A stretch of 12,676 bases of DNA from an uncultured Spirochaetia bacterium (GCA_937967705.1 CALCJG010000164.1:1-12676), one strand, 5' to 3'; shown: positions 1 to 7,022, counted from the stretch's first letter. Program-made: numbers and translations. The notes: generated from the sequence alone by a model not told the origin.

Positions 1-261
1 GCCCTCCGGCAGGGCGAAGTTCTGGACTACTCCGAGACCCTCTTCGACGGCTACTCCTTCGAGGGACTCTACTGCGCCCTCCCGCTCTTCTTCGATCTGA
101 CTGATGAGGCCCTCCCGGTCCGTTTCCTTCAGCTCATCCCCCTGAACCGGGGAGAGATCACCTATATTGAGGAGATGGGGTGGCGGGAATTCGAGAAAAG
201 GGTTGAAAAAATGAAGGGCCTTCTGCTTGATCTGCTGAGGGGGGATATCTCCGATGATTGA
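1..261 (+). CDS. Suppressor-of-fused (SUFU) domain protein, C-terminal part (partial)
   Basis: The first reading frame is open from the left edge to TGA at 259-261 and gives the last 86 residues of a protein. The stretch FLQLIPLNRGEITYIEEMGW resembles the C-terminal half of bacterial SUFU-domain proteins, which typically carry FLQLIPL followed by an acidic helix and a gly-containing 'E.G.e' segment. Bacterial SUFU proteins are cytoplasmic; many are thought to be immunity proteins of polymorphic toxin systems, but no toxin gene is visible here. The start and N-terminal half lie outside the window. The call rests on recalled family motifs, so it is moderate. The next gene begins 45 bases downstream on the same strand, so co-transcription is possible. 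Confidence 0.55.
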   Translation, partial: ALRQGEVLDYSETLFDGYSFEGLYCALPLFFDLTDEALPVRFLQLIPLNRGEITYIEEMGWREFEKRVEKMKGLLLDLLRGDISDD

Positions 262-306
262 TGTCTCCCCGCGCCCGACCGGCCATTCCCTCATCAGGAG
301 ATGATC

Positions 307-741
307 ATGAAGCAACAGTTCTCTTTCCGCCTCGCCGCCACCACCGTGCTGAGCCTTGTCCTCGCATCGGCCCTCTGGAGCCAGGGCAGCGTGAGTAAAT
401 TCCCCCCCGAGGGATGGCAGGATTCCGATTCCTTCGTGGTTCACGCCAGCGGCCAGGCGGATAAAGAGCTGACGAAACCGGCGGATCAGAGGAGGAGCGC
501 CCGGAAAAACGCCCTGATGCTGGCCAAGGTGCGCTGCTACGAAAAATTCATCGGCGAGCGGCTGGCCGCGGGGCTCAACTACAGCGCCAAGGCCATGCGG
601 CGGGAGTACGGGGCCGTCATCGACGGGGGAAAGATCGCGGCGATCCGATGGGAGGACGACCGTCTCTGTACCATCGCCTTCCGCGTGGAGAGTCCCGGCC
701 TTAAGGATCGGATCTACCGCTGGATGCCCGAAGGGAAGTGA
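307..741 (+). CDS. LPP20-like exported protein, 144 aa
   Basis: A small secreted or periplasmic protein of the LPP20-like type. Residues 1 to about 25 form a signal peptide (MKQQFSFRLAATTVLSLVLA) without a lipobox cysteine. The mature part has the pattern G-x-A...R-R-S-A-R-K-N-A-L-M-L-A-K, then a gap, then GGKI...C-T-I-A-F-R-V-E-S-P-G-L-K. The - strand protein at 8282-8827 has the same order of motifs (ESAKRAAVLTAQ, GGVVKGGDVV, C-K-I-L-Y-R-V-K-S-K-G-L-K), so the two are homologous. I chose ATG 307 rather than ATG 301 because the AGGAG at 296-300 touches ATG 301 but is 6 bases from ATG 307. Function is not known; LPP20-like proteins are envelope proteins. The next + gene follows after a GC-rich hairpin region. 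Confidence 0.7.
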   Translation: MKQQFSFRLAATTVLSLVLASALWSQGSVSKFPPEGWQDSDSFVVHASGQADKELTKPADQRRSARKNALMLAKVRCYEKFIGERLAAGLNYSAKAMRREYGAVIDGGKIAAIRWEDDRLCTIAFRVESPGLKDRIYRWMPEGK

Positions 742-759
742 CAACCCCCACGGCATGCC

Positions 760-804
760 CCGGCCCCGACGGGGGCCGGCCCGGAAACGGGGGCTCTGAC
801 CCCC
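760..804. repeat. Two adjacent GC-rich inverted repeats (REP-like)
   Basis: CCGGCCCC (760-767), loop GACG, GGGGCCGG (772-779) is a perfect 8-bp stem. GGGGG (789-793), CTCTGA, CCCCC (800-804) is a second 5-bp stem. They fill the space between the LPP20-like stop and the TTG start at 834. Neither is followed by a T run, so they are poor intrinsic terminators. The GGGGCTCTGACCCCC core resembles palindromes often found as dispersed REP elements linked to RAYT transposases; that resemblance is from memory and no transposase is visible here. They could also stabilise the 3' end of the upstream mRNA. Confidence 0.5.
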
Positions 805-833
805 TTAAACGGAGCCCTTTACATGGTGATAAT

Positions 834-2501
834 TTGAAAAGGAATTTTATAACGAGGGGACGCAAAACCGCCGCCCTGGCGCTTATCACCCTGCTCCTGC
901 TGCCGGTAAGGGCTTACCCTCACGCTGGCCCTTCCGATCTCACGCCGCTGGACGCCTGCTGCATGGTGCTCTCGACCCCCTTTGACGCCCTGGGCCGCCT
1001 CTTCCGGGAGAAGGCCACTGTTACCTTCAATCAGCGGGGCGTCAAACTCATGGTACGCAAAGAAAGCCTCAGCCGCTACTACGACCGGCCCGGCAAGCCT
1101 CTCCGGGAAGCCGTTCTGGTCAGCGCTCTGGTCTATCCCGTGGGGACTCGCAGGATCAGACTGGCCCCGGGCCTTGTTAAGTTCGATCCTGAAGGCAATC
1201 TCTTAGAGTGTACCCCCGGGGAGACGGTCCTCCTCCCCGCCGGCGGCCAGGAAATTCCCGTGGCCCCCCGGCCTCTCCGGCTCTACCCCGACGGTTCCCT
1301 GCGGGGGGGACACCTGGGCCGGGATACAAAAATCATCGTGGGAGGCCAGGCCCTCCTGCTGAGCGCGAAGGCGGGCCCCGATGTCTATCTCCCGGATGAG
1401 CGGAATCATCACCTCTCCGGAACGGGTTTCCACCCCGGCGGGCAGCTGCACTGGGGGCGCCTGGCCGCTCCCGCGGAACTGGACACCGGCAAACACCGCC
1501 TGAAACTCTCGGGCAGGGAGACCCTCCGTTTCCGGGAGGACGGCCGCCTCAGCAACATCTACCCTGATCCCGGCCGGACACTCGTCCTCACGTTTAAAAC
1601 CCCGGGGGCGGAAACAGCGCTGGCCCTCCGGAGCCGGATCAACTTTCATGAAAACGGCGAGGTTCGGAGCGGCAACCTGGCGGAAGCCGCGACCTGGCGC
1701 CTGCGGGGCAACGTCGTCCATCTGCCGGAGGGGAGGGATCATTACTACCCGGAGATTTTCTTTTACGACAACGGGTCTCTTCGGAAGGCCTTCATCGCCC
1801 ATGCCCAGCCGCTGAAGGCCGGGGGCAGGAGCTACTCCTTTAGAGACCAGATCTTTTTCTACCGCGACGGCCGGCTCAAGGGAGGTGTACTGGAAGACAA
1901 GGCCCTCGTCCCCGTGGGGAGAGGAGGCAAGCGGTACTCCCTGCTCCTTTCCGGGCTGACGGAATTCTATCCCGACGGGAAGGCCCGACGGGGGACTATC
2001 ATAGGGCGGAAGGACGGCACGAGCGGCAGGATCCTGCATCCTCAGATCGTCTTCCTTAACGGGCGAAGGACCCCCGTGGACTGGGACTGGGCGGAGGCCT
2101 ATTTTTATGAAAGCGGTGAGGTGCACAGCATCAGCACCTATCACCGGGGGGATGAAAAAAATGAATACCTTCTCAACGGGGAAAAGACCCGCGTGAGCCA
2201 TAGGGAACCAGTCATCTTTGCCGACTTTCACAGGGGCGTCGTGGAAGCCGTGAGCGCCGGAAACGACAGTCCCTATATGGATATTGCCCCCCTGAAGGGG
2301 CCCTGCATCGGTTTTAAGAGCAAGTCGCGCATAGCCATTCCCCGGGAGATTCCCTTTGTCTGGATCAAAACCGGAGGGAGATCAGCAACCTGCCCCTACA
2401 TCAAGGTGGAGGCGCTGCAGTTTCCCGACGACGTCACCATCGAGGTGGACGGGAAGAAACGCTCCTGCAGGGCCTTCACCTGGATCAGCCTGACGGAGTG
2501 A
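834..2501 (+). CDS. Exported YPDG/HENG-repeat protein, paralog 1 (555 aa)
   Basis: A secreted or surface protein of unknown function. Residues 1-27 are a signal peptide (basic start, then AALALITLLLLPVRA). A Cys-Cys pair follows at about residues 42-43, then about a dozen short repeats of the type [FY]-x-[PE]-[DN]-G-x-[LV]-x-x-G-x-L (for example LYPDGSLRGG, FHENGEVRSGNL, FYRDGRLKGG, FYPDGKARRG) over roughly residues 110-430. A non-repeat C-terminal domain ends VEALQF...TIEVDGKK..C.AFTW. The repeats resemble MORN-variant/YwqK-like beta-hairpin repeats. The start is TTG 834: GGTGAT (825-830) just upstream matches the 3' part of the Shine-Dalgarno consensus, the signal peptide begins here, and the length then matches the paralog at 2906 (560 aa). 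A longer frame from GTG 738 would put 32 unlikely residues before the signal peptide. Confidence 0.8.
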   Translation: MKRNFITRGRKTAALALITLLLLPVRAYPHAGPSDLTPLDACCMVLSTPFDALGRLFREKATVTFNQRGVKLMVRKESLSRYYDRPGKPLREAVLVSALVYPVGTRRIRLAPGLVKFDPEGNLLECTPGETVLLPAGGQEIPVAPRPLRLYPDGSLRGGHLGRDTKIIVGGQALLLSAKAGPDVYLPDERNHHLSGTGFHPGGQLHWGRLAAPAELDTGKHRLKLSGRETLRFREDGRLSNIYPDPGRTLVLTFKTPGAETALALRSRINFHENGEVRSGNLAEAATWRLRGNVVHLPEGRDHYYPEIFFYDNGSLRKAFIAHAQPLKAGGRSYSFRDQIFFYRDGRLKGGVLEDKALVPVGRGGKRYSLLLSGLTEFYPDGKARRGTIIGRKDGTSGRILHPQIVFLNGRRTPVDWDWAEAYFYESGEVHSISTYHRGDEKNEYLLNGEKTRVSHREPVIFADFHRGVVEAVSAGNDSPYMDIAPLKGPCIGFKSKSRIAIPREIPFVWIKTGGRSATCPYIKVEALQFPDDVTIEVDGKKRSCRAFTWISLTE

Positions 2502-2517
2502 GCCGCCCGGCGGTTTT
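2502..2517 (+). terminator. Short hairpin with T4 after paralog 1
   Basis: Directly after the TGA stop, CCGC (2503-2506), loop CCG, GCGG (2510-2513) is followed by TTTT (2514-2517). The stem is short but GC-only and the position is right for an intrinsic terminator. It overlaps the last codon of the opposite-strand Cys-rich gene, which stops at 2516. Weak, because both stem and T run are minimal. Confidence 0.3.
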
Positions 2518-2713
2518 ACCCCAGTGATGCCAGATGTTTCCCGTTGGGAAGGAGCGTTGCCGGGACCTCGCTACCCGCCTTCTTGAGTTTGCGCCTTTCG
2601 CAGTTTTCCAGCTGCGACCCTTTGCAGTATTTGATATTGAAGACTTCCTTGATGGCTCCGGTAGTACACTTGGCAAAGACGGGACAGGTGGCAAGAAATT
2701 CACATTCGGTCAT
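2516..2713 (-). CDS. Small cysteine-rich protein, 65 aa
   Basis: The protein starts MTECEFLATCPVF and carries four main cysteines (C4, C10, C16, C30) plus C38 in the pattern C-x5-C-P-x-F...YCKG....C.R, ending near VPATLLPNGKHL. I recall a widespread but uncharacterised family of about 60 aa with the same frame: CEFL..CP.F, YCKG....CAR, then VP..L.PN. Cys spacing and cytoplasmic character suggest a metal or Fe-S binding role, but this is inference. The start is supported by GGAGG eight bases upstream of the ATG on the - strand. The gene is placed between, and opposite to, the two YPDG-repeat paralogs. Confidence 0.75.
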   Translation of the reverse strand: MTECEFLATCPVFAKCTTGAIKEVFNIKYCKGSQLENCERRKLKKAGSEVPATLLPNGKHLASLG

Positions 2714-2823
2714 AGGACTAGCCTCCAGGGGTTAGTAGGGTAGATAAAAAAAACATATCCCCAAATTCCATTTACATCTTTTTTTTATTGTAATCGCCCC
2801 CAGGCTGAACAGGATAAATACTA

Positions 2824-2852
2824 TTGACAGCGGACAGACAGCGGTACATCAT
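2824..2852 (+). promoter_or_regulatory. Sigma70-like promoter of paralog 2 with direct repeat
   Basis: TTGACA (2824-2829) is a perfect -35 box; a 17-base spacer leads to CATCAT (2847-2852), which matches TATAAT at four of six positions including A2 and T6. A transcript would begin near 2859, about 47 bases before the ATG at 2906. GACAGCGG occurs twice, at 2826-2833 and 2837-2844, 11 bp apart, overlapping the -35 box and spacer: a possible operator. The downstream gene has AAGGAG at 2895-2900, five bases from its ATG. Confidence 0.5.
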
Positions 2853-2905
2853 CATTCCTCGCACTTCCCTCAACCCTAAAGGCTAAACCATCTCAAGGAG
2901 CCCGA

Positions 2906-4588
2906 ATGAACGTAAAAAAACTGACAGCTCTGCTCATCGTCCTCACGCTCCTTCCCTCTCCGGTCCGTTCCTCCGGGGGAGGCTGGGGATGGGATGTCAA
3001 GTGGTATGAATACTGCTGCATCATAATAATCCTTCCCATCGAAAGGGCCCTTAAGACACGCGAAAAATACGCCACGGAAACCGTCGTCGCAGGGGGCGTT
3101 AAGCTGAAGGTGCGCCGGGAGAGCATATACCGTTACGACGGCCCGGGGCAGCCTTTCCAAAGCGGCACCCTGGTCAGCAGCGCGGTCATTCCCGTGGGCT
3201 CCCGGAAAATCAAATTCGGCCCCGGGCATATAAGGTTCAGCCGGGAGGGACATCTCCTGGGGGGGACCCTCCATCGCAAGACATCCTTTCTGATCGGCGG
3301 AGAGGAGGTCCTCCTGGCCCCCAGACTCACACAATTCTCTCCGCAGGGAACCGTGCTGGACGGGACCCTGGCAGGGAACACCCGCCTCAAAGCAGGGGAA
3401 AAGCGCCTCCTCATCAGCGCAGCCAATGTCCCGCAAATCTATTTTCCCGACGGCCCGCCCTTTCACCTCAGCGAAGGCAATGTGAGTTTTTATCCCGACG
3501 GGAACCTCCGCTCGGGCCGCCTGGCGGAAAAGGCCCTTCTGAGCACCGGGAAGTACGAAATTGCCTTTACAGGGGGGGAGACTCTGCTTTTCAGCGAAAA
3601 AGGGCTGATCCTGGCGGTCTTTCCCGACGGCAACCTGACGGTCGTGGTGCCCTGCCGGACCCTGGGAAGCGGTACCTCACAGCTGAAATTCCACCGGAGG
3701 CTCTACTTTCACGAGAACGGGGAGATCAAGAGCGGCAACCTGGCGGAGCCGGAAACGGCCCGCATCAAGGGGAACACGATCCATATTCCGGAAAGCACGG
3801 ACCTCTACTACCCCGATATCGCCTTTCATGAAAACGGCATACTGAAAACATTCACTACCGCAAAGCCCATGACTGTCATGGCGGGAGACAAAACCTATTC
3901 TCTGGGCGGACGGCTCTACTTCTACCCCGACGGCGCGATCAGGGGAGGGGCATTGAATGAAGACGCCCTGCTTCCCGTGGGGCGCCGGGGAGCCCGATCC
4001 TACAAGGTACAGTGTAGAAAAGGTTACCCGGTGGAATTCTACCCCAACGGCTCTTTAAAAAAGGGAACCCTCGCCGGCGACTTCGACAGTAAACATTACA
4101 GTAAGATCAAAAATGCCCAGAGGGTTTACATCAACGGCAAAAGGGCCCTCATCGACTGGTTTCTGGCGGAGACCTATTTCCATGAGAACGGGGAGGTGCA
4201 CAGCATCTGCACCTATTACCGGGGGGATGGAAAAAACGAGTACCTCCTCAACGGGGGGAGGGCCGAGATTCAGCGCTTCGAGCCCATCATGTTCTCGGAT
4301 TTTGAAAAGGGGATCGTGGAGGGTGTGGGAGCAGGAATAGACGACAACAGCCTCTCGGTCTCTCATGTCCGGGTGCCGGGCAACATCTACAACAAGGGCC
4401 CCCTGGTAAAGATACCCCGGAAGAGGTACGGCATCAACCGGTATGTCTGGATCAAATACGGCCGGGAGCGCTGGGGCTGCTGCCAGCCCAAGGTGGAGGC
4501 GCTTCAGTTTGCCGAAGACATCACCATCGAGGTAGACGGGAAGAAACGCTTCTGCAGGGCCTTTACGTGGGTCAGTCTGACGGAGTGA
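2906..4588 (+). CDS. Exported YPDG/HENG-repeat protein, paralog 2 (560 aa)
   Basis: Same architecture as the protein at 834-2501. Signal peptide residues 1-22 (MNVKKLTALLIVLTLLPSPV), Cys-Cys pair at 37-38, then repeats such as FSREGHLLGGTL, FYPDGNLRSGRL, FHENGEIKSGNL, FYPDGAIRGGAL, FYPNGSLKKGTL and FHENGEVHSICTYYRGDGK, up to about residue 430. The C-terminal domain contains GCCQPKVEALQFAEDITIEVD and a final conserved Cys before AFTW. The two proteins are colinear through the whole length, so this is a tandem duplication. The start is secure: AAGGAG five bases upstream and a good signal peptide. Function is unknown. The repeats suggest an elongated beta-rich surface or periplasmic protein. The stop is only five bases from the convergent MNT-HEPN stop. 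Confidence 0.85.
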   Translation: MNVKKLTALLIVLTLLPSPVRSSGGGWGWDVKWYEYCCIIIILPIERALKTREKYATETVVAGGVKLKVRRESIYRYDGPGQPFQSGTLVSSAVIPVGSRKIKFGPGHIRFSREGHLLGGTLHRKTSFLIGGEEVLLAPRLTQFSPQGTVLDGTLAGNTRLKAGEKRLLISAANVPQIYFPDGPPFHLSEGNVSFYPDGNLRSGRLAEKALLSTGKYEIAFTGGETLLFSEKGLILAVFPDGNLTVVVPCRTLGSGTSQLKFHRRLYFHENGEIKSGNLAEPETARIKGNTIHIPESTDLYYPDIAFHENGILKTFTTAKPMTVMAGDKTYSLGGRLYFYPDGAIRGGALNEDALLPVGRRGARSYKVQCRKGYPVEFYPNGSLKKGTLAGDFDSKHYSKIKNAQRVYINGKRALIDWFLAETYFHENGEVHSICTYYRGDGKNEYLLNGGRAEIQRFEPIMFSDFEKGIVEGVGAGIDDNSLSVSHVRVPGNIYNKGPLVKIPRKRYGINRYVWIKYGRERWGCCQPKVEALQFAEDITIEVDGKKRFCRAFTWVSLTE

Positions 4589-4593
4589 GAAGT

Positions 4594-5292
4594 TTACCCG
4601 CCGTCAGGACTAAGGCGTTTTCTCAGTCCCTGCAGGAACAAGTCAGCGGCTATACAGGATCGCTCGGCATCCTCCTTTGACGGACTGCCATGGGGCAGAA
4701 GGCCCTCTTCAGTGGGATATCTCCCTTTGTAAACACTGTTAAGAAACACGGCATCTTCGGAAGAGAGATCAATCTCGAATCCCATATCTCTGGCTGCGTT
4801 GAGCAGACCGATGATATCGTGGATCCGTTCGGGACGTTTTCCTCCCTCAATAATCATCGCTTTCAGGCCCTTCTCGACACATTGCTGACTGTGATAACAG
4901 GCAGAGCGATACTTTCCATGATCCAGCAGAATCCCGGCGGCTTCACATTCCTCTCCGGCGTCCTGAAGCCATCCTTCTGTCGGTTTTTTCATATAGAGAA
5001 GCCTCCCTGTTTCCATAATCTCTTCAATAAAGGGGCTGCCCAAAGAAAAGAGATACCGAACCTCTTCCGGCGTGTAGACAAAAAGATCAACCGGAACAAC
5101 CCTGTCCAGGAGCAGACGCTCCACATCCCTGCGCCTGTCAATAGGCCGATCTATGGATTCCTTCATAATAAGAAGATCGATATCGCTACCGCCGGTTTCC
5201 TCACACCGGGAGCGGGAACCGAAGAGGATAATCCTATCAGGTTCGTATCTCTCCACAATACGGGCGGTGATGTCTTCAAGGCTGCTTAACAT
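4594..5292 (-). CDS. Fused MNT nucleotidyltransferase-HEPN protein, 232 aa
   Basis: The N-terminal domain (about residues 5-100) is a minimal nucleotidyltransferase: G25-S26 followed by ten residues and D37-I-D39 matches GSx10DxD exactly, and D69 in VPVDLFV can be the third carboxylate. The C-terminal domain (about 105-227) is HEPN of the PF05168 type: KYRSACYHSQQCVEKGLKAMI at the first helices and GRYPTEEG near the end. In MntA-HepT type VII toxin-antitoxin pairs these two domains are separate proteins, where MntA AMPylates the HepT RNase; here they are one chain. R129-x4-H134 looks like the RNase motif RX4-6H but lies in the first HEPN helix, not the usual late position, so RNase activity is doubtful. 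Cytoplasmic. The start ATG 5292 has only a distant AGAGGG upstream. It could be a stand-alone defence, regulatory or nucleotide-modifying protein. Confidence 0.8.
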   Translation of the reverse strand: MLSSLEDITARIVERYEPDRIILFGSRSRCEETGGSDIDLLIMKESIDRPIDRRRDVERLLLDRVVPVDLFVYTPEEVRYLFSLGSPFIEEIMETGRLLYMKKPTEGWLQDAGEECEAAGILLDHGKYRSACYHSQQCVEKGLKAMIIEGGKRPERIHDIIGLLNAARDMGFEIDLSSEDAVFLNSVYKGRYPTEEGLLPHGSPSKEDAERSCIAADLFLQGLRKRLSPDGG

Positions 5293-5374
5293 GATGAAAG
5301 AATCCCTCTATTTCGGCCCGATGTCAAGAACCTTTTAGCGGAAGGCGGCACCTCTGCAGGGGTGGGATTCCTGT

Positions 5375-5839
5375 CTATTCCCCCCTCATTCCCCGCAGGT
5401 AACGGATCATGAGAGCGATCATGAAGAGAAAGAGCCCGGTGATGAATATCAGAACGACATACCCCTCCTCCCGGCTTGCGCCGGGCGCCATGGCCTCGGG
5501 GGGCGCGTTCCTGAGCGCCTGGAGGAGCAGAAGCCCGAGGGCAATAACGCCGCCCCCTCCGGCGGCGAGAAGGGCCATCATCCCCCGGCGCGCCCATCCC
5601 CTGCCGGTGATGAGGCCGAGGCTCAGAACCATCCCCCCCAGGGAAAAGGCCGGCAGCAGGTACTTCATAAAGGAGAGGTAGCGTTCGAAATACGCGTCGC
5701 CCTGCGGCGGCTCCGTGAGCGCCACCCAGTGGATCACGACGCTCTGCGCCAGAAACACAAGGGAGATCACCAGCGCCACCTTCCCGAAGGTCGGGAGGTC
5801 CATGAGTCTGCGCCGGACCGGACCCTTTTCTCCGTTCAA
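5375..5839 (-). CDS. Four-helix membrane protein, 154 aa
   Basis: Unrecognised integral membrane protein. Hydrophobic segments are seen at about residues 18-41 (FGKVALVISLVFLAQSVVIH), 54-77, 83-109 and 126-148, with basic ends (RRR at 9-11 and RYLRGMRGE at the C-terminus) that suggest both termini are cytoplasmic. I use TTG 5839 as start: it lies nine bases after the stop of the 34-aa membrane ORF and GAGG is suitably placed upstream. ATG 5803 would give 142 aa but lacks a close Shine-Dalgarno. The gene is last in a probable operon of lipoprotein, small membrane peptide and this protein. Confidence 0.65.
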   Translation of the reverse strand: MNGEKGPVRRRLMDLPTFGKVALVISLVFLAQSVVIHWVALTEPPQGDAYFERYLSFMKYLLPAFSLGGMVLSLGLITGRGWARRGMMALLAAGGGGVIALGLLLLQALRNAPPEAMAPGASREEGYVVLIFITGLFLFMIALMIRYLRGMRGE

Positions 5840-5848
5840 ACCTTCCCT

Positions 5849-5953
5849 CTAATCCTTCGGCCGGCGGTCGCGCCGCACGAGGATCACCGTAACGGCGATG
5901 AAGCCGCCGATTATGACCGCAATCAGCATCAGCTCCGGCATTCCTGGAAACAT
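5849..5953 (-). CDS. 34-aa single-helix membrane peptide
   Basis: A short ORF beginning MFPGMPELMLIAVIIGGFIA and ending in the basic tail VRRDRRPKD. One transmembrane helix covers about residues 8-26, with the positive end likely in the cytoplasm. Its ATG (5953) is eleven bases after the lipoprotein stop, with GGGGGGTGAG immediately upstream as a Shine-Dalgarno that overlaps the stop region, and its TAG is nine bases before the TTG of the next gene. Tight spacing on both sides and a clean hydrophobic helix support a real gene. Function is unknown; it could be a small subunit or regulator of the neighbouring membrane protein. Confidence 0.6.
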   Translation of the reverse strand: MFPGMPELMLIAVIIGGFIAVTVILVRRDRRPKD

Positions 5954-5963
5954 CTCACCCCCC

Positions 5964-7022
5964 TCAGTAGCCCAGTTTTTTCAGGCGGCCCCGCGCATCG
6001 GAGGCGCTTTTTCTGAGTATCTCGTAGACCTTTTTGTCCGGTTCCGCCCCGCGCGAATCGCCGCTCCGACGTTTTTCCGCGTACTCCCCGAGCTTCTTGA
6101 CCGCGATCATCTGATGGGAGAGGGCGGTGATGAGGGCCTGCCGCACCTCCCAGCGGTCTTTCGCGCTCCCGGGATCCGACTGCCCCGCTTCGATGATCAG
6201 CGCCTGCAGGCGGGTATAGAGCCCGTCGGTCTTCAGGAGAACCCCTTCCCACTGTCCTCGGCCGGCCAGGGCATCGATCTCGGCGGTCTTTTTCCGCAGG
6301 GTGCCGTCATATTCCGCCGTGATTTTCCGCATGCGTCTCCGGAAGTCGGCAGCGGAGGCGGGTGCCGGTTTCTGCCCTCCGGTCATCGCCTGATACTCCA
6401 CCCGGCTCCCCCGCGTCAGGAGTTCCTGCATCACCGTAAAGGAGCGTTTGCTCTGCTCCATGGCCGCCTTCCATTTGTCCGCATAGGCCCGAACATGCTC
6501 CTTTTCCTCGGCTCCCTTATGGTCCCGCGCCGCGATGATCGACAGCCTCAGCTCCTCCGCCCCGCCGCGCAGGAGGGGGATCATCTTGAGGTAGCAGTTT
6601 TTCATCTCGTCAATCTCCCCGTAGCCCGGAACGGTCCGGATACGGTCCACCTGCCGTACCGCCTCGTCCATCTTGCCCGGAAGGGCCTCCGCCGTTGTCA
6701 GCGCCTCTTTGAAGCGCTGAAAGACCCGGTGCTCGTAAGCCCATCCCCAGACATCATAAAAGGCGTTGAAGGCCTTGACCGCCTCGTTGACGATCTTCAG
6801 TTCCCCCTGCGCCTGCGCCCAGCCAGCGCTGTCGAGATATCCCCCGCTCCCGCCGGGGGCGCCCTTCTGTTCCGTTCCGGCGCCGGCGTTCTTTTTCGCA
6901 TCGCCGGGATCGTCCTTCTTACCGCAGCCGGCCGGGAGCAGGCTTAGGAGCATCAGGGCGCAGCAGAACGCCCGGGCGGTTCGACGAAGTCCGGAGTCGG
7001 CAGGGGATGTTATTGGTTTCAT
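5964..7022 (-). CDS. Predicted lipoprotein, alpha-helical, 352 aa
   Basis: The N-terminus has basic residues (R13, R14, R17), a hydrophobic stretch and lipobox LPAGC with C33, followed by GKKDD and a Gly/Lys-rich linker to about residue 60. The rest is charged and helical (for example NEAVKAFNAFYDVWGWAYEH and KITAEYDGTLRKKTAEIDAL) and has coiled-coil-like heptads. I do not recognise the family. The start is strong: GGAGG seven bases before ATG 7022. It is the first gene of the unit that continues with the 34-aa and four-helix membrane proteins, so it may act with them at the inner or outer membrane. Confidence 0.75.
   Translation of the reverse strand: MKPITSPADSGLRRTARAFCCALMLLSLLPAGCGKKDDPGDAKKNAGAGTEQKGAPGGSGGYLDSAGWAQAQGELKIVNEAVKAFNAFYDVWGWAYEHRVFQRFKEALTTAEALPGKMDEAVRQVDRIRTVPGYGEIDEMKNCYLKMIPLLRGGAEELRLSIIAARDHKGAEEKEHVRAYADKWKAAMEQSKRSFTVMQELLTRGSRVEYQAMTGGQKPAPASAADFRRRMRKITAEYDGTLRKKTAEIDALAGRGQWEGVLLKTDGLYTRLQALIIEAGQSDPGSAKDRWEVRQALITALSHQMIAVKKLGEYAEKRRSGDSRGAEPDKKVYEILRKSASDARGRLKKLGY

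Noticed and set aside
738..833. GTG start at 738 overlapping the previous TGA, as N-terminal extension of repeat paralog 1
   Set aside because: The extra 32 residues are Gly/Pro-rich translation of the hairpin region, precede a clear signal peptide and have no counterpart in paralog 2.
1203..2231. Long - strand open frame (342 codons) opposite repeat paralog 1
   Set aside because: Antisense shadow of a GC-rich gene; Pro/Gly/Val-rich product without domains, and the + strand gene is backed by a paralog.
5306..5327. TTGACA (- strand, 5327-5322) as promoter of the MNT-HEPN gene
   Set aside because: The matching -10 (GATTCT) is poor and would place the transcript start on the ATG itself; kept only as a remote leaderless possibility.
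5898..6947. Long + strand open frame (349 codons) opposite the lipoprotein gene
   Set aside because: No ribosome site or domain; it is the complement of a gene with a strong Shine-Dalgarno and lipobox, and would cover the 34-aa membrane ORF too.
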